The notes under the pieces: generated by a model
Database searches by the model: none
Told to the model about the DNA's origin: nothing
Seen by the model: the letters and a program-made list of their open reading frames with translations, nothing else
In this document: positions 20,189-32,100 of the stretch, piece after piece
Layout: every line of letters begins with the position of its first letter
Numbering within the stretch: the first letter of the stretch is position 1
DNA from: Mnemiopsis leidyi
Taxonomy: Eukaryota > Ctenophora > Tentaculata > Lobata > Bolinopsidae
Length of the DNA: 64,000 bases
Reading direction: 5' to 3'
Assembly: GCA_000226015.1 (NCBI GenBank)
Contig: JH155348.1
Location: 196,209 to 260,208 of the forward strand
Program-made: the position numbers and the translations under genes

Positions 20189-23100
20189 TCAAGATTCGCT
20201 CCTCAACGGCCGAGGGCACATTGCTTGAACAGTGAGAGGCATGTCAACTGAGCAACATGGAGACCAGGTCAGAGTTGCTCCCTCCAGTCTGTCGAGGAAG
20301 AGCTTGCCTTTGCGTGTTCTCATGGCGTACAAGTCACCGTCCAGCGAGGTGGAGATCAGAGTACTGCTCTCCTCTGTTACAACATCTGAATCTACTGGGG
20401 TGACTGTCTCCCAAACATCGAGCAGAATGTTGTACCTGAACCCAGAGTTTACTTTAGTGACCTTGTTGTCAGTCTTACCTTCTTTGTTATCGTTTCATGG
20501 GATGTTTTCTTGCATTCGAAATTAAACGGTTGTGTACTGTTATATTCATCATAAAGTTTTGACGACAAAATTCTTGGAGAGAAGTCACATCTTCATCTTG
20601 AGACCAATCACAATATGTGAAACCAGATGCGACCAAATAATTTCGGGAAGCACTGTCTGTGTCACTTGATAGAAAAGATTTACGACTTCTTCCCCAAGAA
20701 ATCTGGCGTCCATTTTCTATGTGAAAACAAGATATAATTAAATATAACAATTAAATGCATTCAATTTCATTCCACAAATCCGGTTTTACACACCTGAACT
20801 GTTTGTTAGATCCAGTTAAGATATAAATCATTTCGTCTGAATTTCGGAATATCGATGGGGACTCCACTTTCTCTGGCATGGACGCCACGGCCTTCCACAG
20901 CTTGATGGATTTGTTGTAAACGAAAACATAATCACTGGCACCACCCGCCGCGATACCTGCAGACATTGTGTCATTGATTCAAATCGAGGTTAAGCGGTCA
21001 ATTTGACGGTGCCACCAGAACGAAGAATGATCTTATATATCACGGGTCGCATTTTCATTTAGTAAAGATGCAAGCAGGAAGAGCGACTCAGCATCGTTCC
21101 AAAACTTCCCCAATCAATTTATGTATCATATTATTTACTATTGGTAGCAAAACTAATTTTCTTGACAACTCAAATCCACGAATTGACCGCCGACGAGATT
21201 ATGTCTGGGCTGCTAAAATCTCCTAAAAAGGGGAGGGGGTTATCGTGCTTAATCGACTTACCACCGAAAACGAGTATGCTATCCCCGGTGGAAAAAGCGG
21301 CTGCCCCAGCAACCCCATGTGGTAATGGTGGCAAGGTGGTAACTGCGTGGGAAGTGAGGGAGATGTGTTCCACTTTGTCGCTCAAAACTCCGTTAGGTCC
21401 TTTTCCACCAATCACAAAGAAACCGGAATCGTCGGAAGCGCCACTCGCCTGCCGGTAATGAAAATTAAAACGGGTCGACTCCTATATTTTTACCTATTAA
21501 TTGGAGTTCCGACAAAGTATCTACTTCATTTTAGATGATATGGTGGTTATGGTTTCGGGGACTTTAAATCTATTTGAGCTTGCCTACAAGGAAATGCGGT
21601 AAAAGTGATCAGTTTTGAAACTGTTGAATGCCAAAGTTCATTTAACTGACTTAAATCAAGCTGCTCATGCCTCTTAGAGTTGATGGTTCTGAATTCTGAA
21701 ATTAAATAGCGTCAACGTCTAGGAATTTTGATGTTTAGCAACATATTACATCTTCGACTGGCGTCGCTGCATTACGAACAAATGAAGAGTTCCCTTCGAC
21801 TTAATAACGAATCGCAATACCCATCCCAAAATACTTCTACATCCCACAGCTTCGTCAAAAATATTCCAATTTTCGAATTGACTGTACCTCAGTGCTCTCA
21901 CAAAAGCGATGTCTTCGTAAATGATTCTATATCTGGTGCATTTCCTAGAACAAGAGCACTTAGATTTTTAGTAAAACATGATTTAAACCCGCATTCAACC
22001 GTTAACGATCTAACGGGGATCTAACTTATAGGTCCGATGATAAAATGACACATTGTTTGGGGAAAGTGGCAGGCAGTTGGAACGTGTCAGACCGTCTAAT
22101 GTTATTGTTAAACCCCCCACTGCCAACACTCCCTCCAAAATTGGACACAAATCACTAGGAAGCTGAGTGGTGCGTATTGTTGAGCCCCGTTTAAATTGAC
22201 ACGGCCTCCCAGTGTGCAGTTTTGTAGGTGTCTTCCGGTCAGGGTAGGGCCCTGTAAAGGTATTGTTTCCAAACATCAGCACCAAACTCTTGACAAACCC
22301 TCCATGACCAGGGCTCGACTAGCCCTGACAAGTTGGAGTCCGGAGTTGCCACCATCAACGTCCAATCAGAGAGCGACAGAGGAGGTTGTAGTCAATGGGA
22401 ACACTGGAAATGCGACACGTGACAACAGCAGAGTTAGAGTAAGAGGGAGCAGTAAGGCACGACGTTTATTGACAAGTTATAGCTGGCTGGATGTAGAGAA
22501 GACAAATTGCCCTTGTTTTGTCAAAACACTAAAAATCTGTATCAATAGTCGGAAAACCGGGGCGTCAGCTGTCCCTCAACAGCCAATAGAATGGAATAAC
22601 GGTGTTAACGGAGCCAATAGAGACAGAACAATTTGTCACGTGCTAGGTAGAATAGTACTGATGGCATATGGAATACCTAGACTCAAGAAAAATAGACTCA
22701 TCCTACAATACTAAACCTTCCGGACAAATTACATTCTTAGTTTTATTGCCGTTTCCTCAAGCGAAATGAATGGCCAATAAGTATTATTTTACGCAGATCG
22801 CTTGATCGGAAGAGCGTATCGAAGCGAATCTGCCGATCTAGAATCAATAGCATATTCTATATCTAACGGATTAACGCTCAACGACTGAAAATCAAAATTC
22901 CTCCATCTGCGAGAGAATACAGATCAACGGACAGCAAGAAGACAAACAAAAATTTCCGTCGTGCCTTTATATCAGTAGGAAATGTGTATCTTTATATTCA
23001 TAAAATCTCTTTTAATATGTCAGAAGATAATTCAACACTAACAGTAACTGACCTGTGATCGAGGGTGATTTAGTTGGCAGAGAGAAGTATTCCAAGTATT

Positions 23101-26100
23101 TGTGGAAACATCGTAGCTGCTTACTTGATCACTCGGCACTCCCTCCGTCTTCATTCCTGAAAATTGAACTCGGTTAATAACATCCAGGGATTTTAAGAAA
23201 ACAGAATTTGTTTTCAAGATTTTCCCGGCAAGTCAATTTTGGGCCAGTTTTTAAAGTTTAAACCGTTAGTCCTTGAGGTGATTTGTCAATGATCGGACAG
23301 CATTGTCAGTTGTCTAAAGTGAGGTTTCCATTGCCCACACGGCCTTGCCCATCTGACATACTTAAAACCTCAATCTGACGGGACAAAGCAGAGGACCACG
23401 GGTACCCCCACCCCACAGACCTGCTAACGTTGAGATAAGTGGATAACTTATTGGTCTACTGAATACAGGGTCTGTCCGAGTCTACTGTAATTTATAAACG
23501 TCGGAAACGAGCCAGATCTTGACTGCTTGAATTGCACTTGACCCCTGCATACGATCTTTTCATGCTCAATGACTTGCGGATTGCGATACGCATTCAGTTT
23601 TGCTGCTTCATTATCGAATTTTCGGGGACTTTTGAATGTGACTTTGACGTTGACAAATGATCTGGGATTAAATCACCAGTAATTGTTAACCTTCTAATTG
23701 CTTGATGGTTAGATTCCAAAATTTTGTATTTAGTGCCACACCAAAATAAACAAACGTCCCGATTTAAAAAATATCAGTGATATTTTGGTAATTAAGTTTC
23801 GTTCCAACTTAAATCGATTTGGTTTGGCAATATTTTGAAATCCTTCATCTCAAACCGATCATGTCGGGGTTGATTGAATGATAATGTAGCAAACATGCTA
23901 ATAAGTGAAGCACAATTCAATTCCCTCGGAAAACCTCCCTCAACAAAGTCAAAGTAATCAGATTTTGTGGGAATTCTGATCAGGGATTGACCTTTATTCT
24001 TTGATTGAAAACTCGTAATAAACAACGCCGGGATTCTTCCACGCCACAACAATCCCAAAATCCAGGAAAATTCCGATGATCTACATTGATCACTCCAAAG
24101 GTAATTTAAGACAGCTACTTTAAAACTTGAGGTACTTTAGCGTTAAAATCAGGACATCCATCCTTTCATATGTTTTAAAAGCTCCGACAATTAAGATTTA
24201 AATCACAACCAGGTCAAAATAAAGTTCCCTAGCCTGTAATTGTGACAGGCTATAACAAACCTCCTATGACGTAGAGAGATTGAGCAGCACTGAGTAGACA
24301 GTAGTCAGTTCTGCCCAGGTCGGTGGAACACACCTCCCAGGCAGTGTTCCGGGTAGTGTCGTACTCGTAGGCAATAGTCCGGGAGTTTTCTGTACCTAAC
24401 AGACACACGTTCTGCTTTCTTTTCCTGGCCGTGAAAAGGAAGATAAGAAAAATTCTACTGTATTGGGTCAATTTACCACCCAAGGTTTATGAAATATATT
24501 GATACGACATCAATATGAAATCCATTTACCAAGCTCCTTTAAAGAGTAATTTGAATGACGTCGTCAACTCTATGTCGATGGTTTGTTAGTTGTAACCTAC
24601 GTACGTACATCAGAAATAGAAGTCAAAAGTGTCACATGACAAGAAAACATACCTTTTCCTAAAATGGTAATCTTCGAGACCGTGATCCCTCTCCGGCAGT
24701 AGAAAGTGGTTCTTAGCCTGGTGAAGCAGGGTCTCACACTCACGGTGTTGGCGGATAAGTTCCTCTGACTCGACGTTATCTAACAGGAACTGTGCGTTCA
24801 GTTGAACAAGTCGCACTTTTCTCAGTAGTTCCACAACGTAGAACTGAAGTTATCAAATCTAGAGTCTTGTTATCTGGGGTCTTATTTATACTAGAATAAC
24901 ACATTGATTGTCCAACAACTCATAAGATTAAAACTTATGAGTAAAGAAATACAGTTGAGAACCAGTCAAAATATCCACACCAACCTGTCTGTAAAGAGGA
25001 CTTCGTCGCACCCATCTGATGATAACTTGATAAACATCTGCCTCGTTCTGCACGACAAGGTCGTCGTTTCCCAAAAAGAACAGTAGAGTTTCAGGTCGGG
25101 CATCATATACCTCCTCGTGCTCGATAACACGGTTCCAATTGTTACAGATGTATCTGAAGAGAGAGCGTGGTTTAGTGATTTCACTAAATGTAGGATCTTT
25201 TTAGTTAAGAATTCTTAAATCTATTTGTTAATCATTGAACATGTTTTCTGATGATTGTAAATACGTTTGCGTAATAATCAATTACGTTGGTTATTCGTGA
25301 TTCTCTTGTTAGTAGTCTACAATTTGGTGGCGAGTCATGTATCTGGTGTGTACAGATCGACCAGGAGCTAAATTGATGGTGACACCAGAAGGCGTAGTTC
25401 ACACGGCAAATTCTTGACTCCCGGCAAAGATCGTCAATTCCCGGCCAGGATGTCGTCCAGCCAGGTCTTTAATTTGTCATATTATGTTGGTGCTGTGAAC
25501 AATGAAACCATTTAACTTTATAACTTCTAAACTAGTTTTGAGAATTTTAGACACAAACTTTAATTCAATTTAGCTGTGGGTTGACGGTGCCACGCTCAGA
25601 ACACAGACACAGAATTACGGGCCGATTACGGAAACGGCAGGTTAAACGGTCAGCAGAGATTTAGACACGGTTACTGGATTGGTCCGGAGTGTCAATGATA
25701 TAATTTAAAGTGGCAAGGTCACCCTCTCTCACACATGATCCCGTCCGACCAGCATTCAGATAAGACTTGTTGTAATGGGTCCGTCCTACCTGGCCACCCA
25801 GCCAAACGATTTTTACGGTCGAGCTCTGCAGCGAGCTGGCCAGCCCAGTCAAATACCAAACTGTGAATTGTTCCTAATTAACGAGTTGAATATTTAAAGT
25901 TCGGTTCCCCAGCCGAAGGGAGACAGAGCCGTGGTACACACAACTAGTCTGGTCAAAATTATCTGATAAACAATCAGAGAGGAGCCCTCTAAATGGTTAC
26001 AAAACCGTCATGTGACCAAGGGAGCTTTCTCATTGGTGCACGTTCGGGGTGCGAATTGTTGGGGGACGGAATTTGGTCAATTCTGTGGCAGAATTTGGAT

Positions 26101-29100
26101 AATGGGATTAGGGGAGGGTAGGCGGCTTCAAGAACCTCTTATCATCTAGGCTAAATGAGCAATTCATTATCCAACATTTCACCAACATTTCATGGCAAGT
26201 CATAGCAGCAGGCTAAGCCAGGGATCTTTCCAATTCATTAGATATTATTAGCAACTTGGCTCTGACGATTGTCAAGATTACAGCTTAAAAGTTTTAACGG
26301 TTTTCTCGAGTCTAACATAGAATCGGCACGCTTAGGTCATTGTCAGTTTCAACTTTTTTGACAAGTAGGTATTGTTTCGCACTCAAAATAGCAGCAGGAA
26401 AAAAAGGATTAAGTAAGGGCCTGTGGTCGGCGGTTGGAGCAGCGCAAACTTTGAGGGCCGGGTGATCAAATGCTATCCGAGCTATTTTGGGGGCCTGCGC
26501 GAGAGTCCGTACTGCCAACCTTTGGTGGTCAAAAATTAGCGCTCCGAATATTCACCTATATTAGACGAAATATCCGCTCGGCAAAAATTCATATTCCAAG
26601 TCGTAAACTCAAATATATGTCCAGGATAAATATAGTCATTTCAAATATTTGGTTCAACTATTAACGTGGATCATGGGAAAATTCCTGGGGGTTTAAAAGT
26701 CGGAAACCCACAAAGCTACTTGTCAAATTTCGGTGGAGAGAGAGTGTGCTCGGACGAAGTCAATCCGACAAGCAGAGCTGGGGCCAGGCCTCGTAAATTG
26801 ATATACAGTTACGAACTGCAGACCACAACGACAAAGAGCAGTGCCTTTGAGGGAAGCGTAAAACGTGGACTTGAACGAACCGAGACGAGTGGTTTTTGAA
26901 AGTAGCTCGGAAAAATGAGGCCGGGCATGTACTGGGGGATAAAACTTGAGGAACCAGTAACTTGCAGGCTAAGTAAAAGAGGAGACTAAGAACCTGAGCT
27001 ATTGCCTTTTTCTTTCAACTCCCGATACTGGAGGTCGGGCAGAAACATCCCAACTTACTTGTCAAAAAATGAATAATCAAGAATACTTACTTGTCAAGAA
27101 TTGCTTGGAGTTTGGTCAAGCCCTGCAGGGTCACAAATTCTCTCATTCTGATACAATTCTGCGGTGTAATCTTCCTCCTGAGGTAGTCACAGCACTTCTC
27201 CACTACGGGAGTGAAGTGGAGCAGGTTTGCAGCGGTCAGCATCTCCGTCACTCTGTAAGGATGTCCTAGTGAGACTCTCACAGACAAACATACACATTTG
27301 TAGACAGACACATATGTGACTGACGTAATTTGGGGAAGACGATTTTGAGGGGACAATTTGGTAGGTTGCCAAGGGCCTGGAGGTCAGAAATAAAAAGTGT
27401 TAGCCCAAATGAGCTGACTTTTTTATCCCAAGACTACAAGTGTCTAAGTGTTACCTGACATAGTTGATGTTGAGGGTTCCTGTGTAGGCGAAGTTAACCA
27501 ACAGTTCTACTGACTCCGGGTCCACTCCTCGCAGCTCGATATAACTCAACAGTTTGGTGTTCGCCAGGAACAACAGCCGGAAGTACTGACTGAAAATGTA
27601 CTTGAGTTGAAACTCAGGAAGTTTCGAGGTGCAATTTGCTCTGAAGGAGCTTAAAGCTTTGCTTGTATGTATATATATAGCAGTCATAGAAAAACTGGTA
27701 ACGTAGCTTAATACTTTTATATGATGATATGGTGCTGGGACGAATGGTTAAGTTTATACGAAATTATCGAGTGTGGCATTGTTATAACGCAACAAACTAC
27801 TATTAAACACTAACAGTGGGTTTGATAAGACATTCTTTCTTGTGTTAGTTTTTGTTACTTGCATTAAATTGATTAAATCTTCATCCAACCGATATAAAAT
27901 AGCTGCTCTGTAACACGGAGTGTGACTTGAAGATGACCTATCTCTTCCTGGGTCAAATACCGAAAGGAAGCCCAGATTCTGTGAGCTTTATCACGGAGAG
28001 CCGATTGTACTGATACGGGATGTCGGAGTTGTCGTTAGTCCTTGAGTCATGAGGATTGTTAATAGGCTCCTCTTTTCAAAGTTTGCTAGGTAATGACCGG
28101 TGTGGCAAGGGGGCCACCTTACCAACCAGCCCACCGGACTAGGTCACGGTGATTTGTAGTCGCACTAAATCTTTCCGAGGCATAACTCGGACCAAAGACC
28201 TTTGGTTGGCAGTTTCCTCGCTATATTTATAACATATTTATTCCTAATGACGGAATCCTCAGGAGGTTATTTTAAACTTTCCCATGGTTTAAGTTCACAT
28301 TGATTCAGCTGCTGTCAACGTGAAACGGTCAAATTTCCCCCAAATACGGGTTTTGTGCAAGGCTTGGTGCTTGTTCCAAGTCTAAAAATCCTGGATTTAA
28401 GTTTGAAAAGTTGGTAAGGCTTCTTTGCGGGGGTTTTCCGACTCATTAGATCAAATAATGGTAGACAAAATTTTTCACAGTTACTTATGTGTCAAGCTTT
28501 GACTTAATCAAATGAATATTGTTTGAACTAGACGTGTGTTGATAAGCCTGCCCTTTGAATTGGTTGCCCAGATTACACCCCGTCAACTGGATTTACATTT
28601 TATTATCCGGCAACAATAGGGCTGGTACCGACCCAAACCGTTGAAACTAATTATTACATGGCAACAGTAGGGTTTCTTTCATACCACACAGGCTAGAACG
28701 GCATCGAGTTTTTGGTCGAAGCTGAAATTCAATCTCGATTCTCAACCAAGATTAGAGTTGTTTGAGGTGAAGCTTTACCCCTGATCGACTGATTCCTAAT
28801 TTTCTATTTACTCATGGGAGCATGAAGATTTTCCTAGAATTTTTTGAAAAATTTCTAAAAACAAATAGTACCTGGCAGCAGCTAGTACGACGCGGTGCGC
28901 GTAGATCAGTGTCCCGTTGACGCAGAGCGCCACATCGCAGAGGTGGTGTGTCAACCGCAGCGCATTCAGCTCCGTCAAGAGATCGCAAGTCGTTGTTCTC
29001 ACTGAATCATATGAACTATGAAGTAGGTTAGATAGGATCCACTAAGTTAATATCGTATTGATAAGCAATTCAGAATGATTTCTCAAATTAGAAAGAATGA

Positions 29101-32100
29101 AAGTGTCCTGGGTGGAACTATGAAATTCACCTGTGATGGCGCCCTCTTTGTGGTCCAGATTGATAACAGGAAGGGGAGAGGAGGATACAGGAAAGGTCTG
29201 TTTGAGAGGTGAGCCCGGTTCTGTGACCATGGGTCGGTCTGGACTGGAGCTTCCCTTCTTGATGTTGAGTCTATCTGCGGAGGTTACGCGTTATGAACGG
29301 ACAGTGGTGACGAGGAACCTCACACCATCACCTCCAGACCTTAGTTCCTATCACACCCAGTCCCTTGTTCTAGTCCCTAGTCCCAGCCTGTCGTTGGAAA
29401 ACAACCAACCCAGCAGCTGGGAGGGTGTCACGTGATGTTGTCACATGGTGCCGTCTCGGTGCCCTGCACTCATCCCTCTTTGTTTGTTTCAAGTTGGGAG
29501 ATAGAAACCCTAGAAGTACCTCTCTCGAGCCCTATTTTGTGGAACCGAGCGTCAATATTATGTTCTAATAGGATTTAGACCGCTGCTAATGAAGATAATC
29601 CAGAATAATAGATCCGTGAAACGGCGTGTCATGCCCTACTTGCAGTTTGTCAATTTGTAACGACTGAATATTTAGAGTTCAGACTGGCTTATCATCAAAA
29701 TCTAACACTTCACAACGTCTTATCTCCAAAAGTTTTGATGCGATTTATACGGCATGAAGCCACTCAACGGGGTTTCAAGACCAGCTAGAGAGAAAATCTC
29801 GGTGTTACAGAGAACACAGGAGTGTGTGACTGTGACCAAGGTTACGATGCGTTACCAGAGCAATGCTTATCGTAACCTGGCAACTTTGTCGCGAAATCAC
29901 TAAAGATCACTTATGTGTGGTTAGGATACCTTTTATTTTACAGAATGTCGGTGTTGACTCCAGGGCAGAGTAAGGTATTTCGTCCTTTAGAGCCTTCATC
30001 GGATCAAACCTGTGGTAATTGTTGATGTTGCGATAATGCTGAACTAATAAGTCGAACTTCCGAATCGGGTGGAAAAATCAGAAACATTTAAAAGGATTTT
30101 CTTCTCTTTCGATCAGATATAGGTATGAAATTGAAAATTTTACAAAAGAATCAATGAAAACATGGCAAAGCTGAAACATCTCAAATTTGACAAAAAGCAA
30201 ATTCAAACCTCATGATTTGCCTTGCCTCCTTAGCAAGACGGTTGCTGTGGCAACTGAAAAGAAACTCTTCAGCCATTGGTGGGTGGTCGTGAGTGCTCTC
30301 GTAAACAACACCCCCTCCCACATCTGTGTGTACTTTCCCTTTACAACTACGGAGAGTACATCTCCAGTACACTTTTTTGCCATTAGAACTGGTGCTGATC
30401 TTGGAGTACCTGAAGTTCGTGTTGTTAGTGTGGGGTGTTGGTGGCTGGACGGTACAAAAACTTCATGTTCTAGGTTTTTGACGTGATATCTAATAATTCT
30501 CCAGAGTTCTAGATCACTGAGAACAAAAAGGTTGTTCCAGCTCCAGAGTGTTCTGGGAATCTATTCCAACCTCCCTGTTATAAACCATACATCAGACAGG
30601 CTGAACAGGCCGCATTATGAGGTAGACCAGTAAACTGGGAACCGTTAGTCGAGCCTTCTTCACCGCCACACGGTCAAGACAAATTTCATTTGCAGTACCA
30701 GACTAGTTGGCCAGCTACTTGGCCTCAATTTTACTAGGCTCCCGTCCTTGATCGGCGGCAATTGTGAAAATGACATTAAATTTTAGCAGTTGCCAGGCTG
30801 TATGACAAAAAGAAGAGGTGCTGTATGCAGGACGACCCAGTTAGTGCGGTTATAGTCCCTCAATCCGGTCTCACAGCGGGGTTAGAGAAATTAGCCTTCT
30901 CCGGACCTGTGCGCTAAATGGGGGGCTCTGACACACCGTGTTACATTTTTGACTGAGAGCTAGACGATGGAGAGGAGGGGGCCGAGTCCAGGGGGCATCC
31001 TCCTCTCTCTGTCCTCTAACACTTGATCACTTTCTAAATCACATGCCAATGATCTTCTTATTGTGTTAACAGGGACAAATAGCAATATAAAATGCGAATA
31101 CGTATTTATATACCAAATCAAAAGGTGCGCTGGTACCCTGGTAACACGCAATAAATTTAATTCCTCTGATATATGGGAACATTTCGGATAAATAGGGTTT
31201 GATTTTTGCTTGAATTAAATTTAAACAATGTTCACAGGAGTAGACCAGGCGGGACGATTTTAGCGGGGACTAACTACTAAGCCGCACAACATTAGCCACA
31301 CCAACAACGTCCATCCCTCTTTGATACAGCAAAATTCGTCTTTAATTGAATCAACAACGACTCAGCAGAATATTGAGATTATAATTAAAAATTGCCAATG
31401 ATCTAGCCGTGGTGATAGAATATGTCACAAGCCAAATAATCGATTTTAGGCCACATCAGAAAACTTTACAGGGAAATCCAATCCGAAGAACAGAATTTTG
31501 ACTATACTTACATGTGATTGAATCATTAGGAATCCGTTATTTTATGCTGATAAACAGAGGTCAAGATATAATAGAAGAGCTATGACGAGCTGATGTAAAA
31601 TCTCTAGAACAAAGGGCATGGAAAACCGGTTAAAAGAGTGCTAGTTTGAAATTACAGCAGGGATCTGTGATTGAAGGATAAGCTATGCTGGTAGACGACT
31701 ATAGACAGCTCTGCAGACTACAAAACCAGCAGATCCCGGAAAACATCGCGACCCGTAATATCCCGGTCGGATCAGGAAACACCTTCAGCTAAAGACTGAA
31801 GACACGGTGTTGCAGGTTTGTTACCAGGGTGATGTGACCTGGTTACCATGGTGATGTCACATAGTTACCAGCATTACCAGACCGGTTACCTGATTGTCAG
31901 CCTCCTTTCTACCGACAATAAAACCGACTACAGGAAGCAGCCGGTCCCTCCTTATTCCTGTCAGTTGGTTTGAGCAGGCTCCTGGCCACTAAGGTGCGCG
32001 GCGTGCGTGAGGTAAGGTACAAATATAATGGTGGAGATCAGAAGTTGGAGACAGGAATACTGCTCCACTTGCTATTTTGGGGAAGGAAATTATTTTAACT

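Noticed and set aside
20487-20750. Minus-strand open frame between the last two kelch-gene exons
   Set aside because: It lies wholly in the intron 20436-20793; the exons either side join in phase and the frame has no kelch motif.
22010-22285. Possible extra kelch exon on the minus strand (contains VLAVGG)
   Set aside because: Exons 23053-23156 and 21262-21448 already join in phase 0 to complete a kelch blade, and this frame lacks the blade's Tyr/Trp pattern.
22196-22714. 172-codon plus-strand open frame inside a kelch-gene intron
   Set aside because: No recognisable domain, overlapping open frames on both strands, and a composition consistent with chance.
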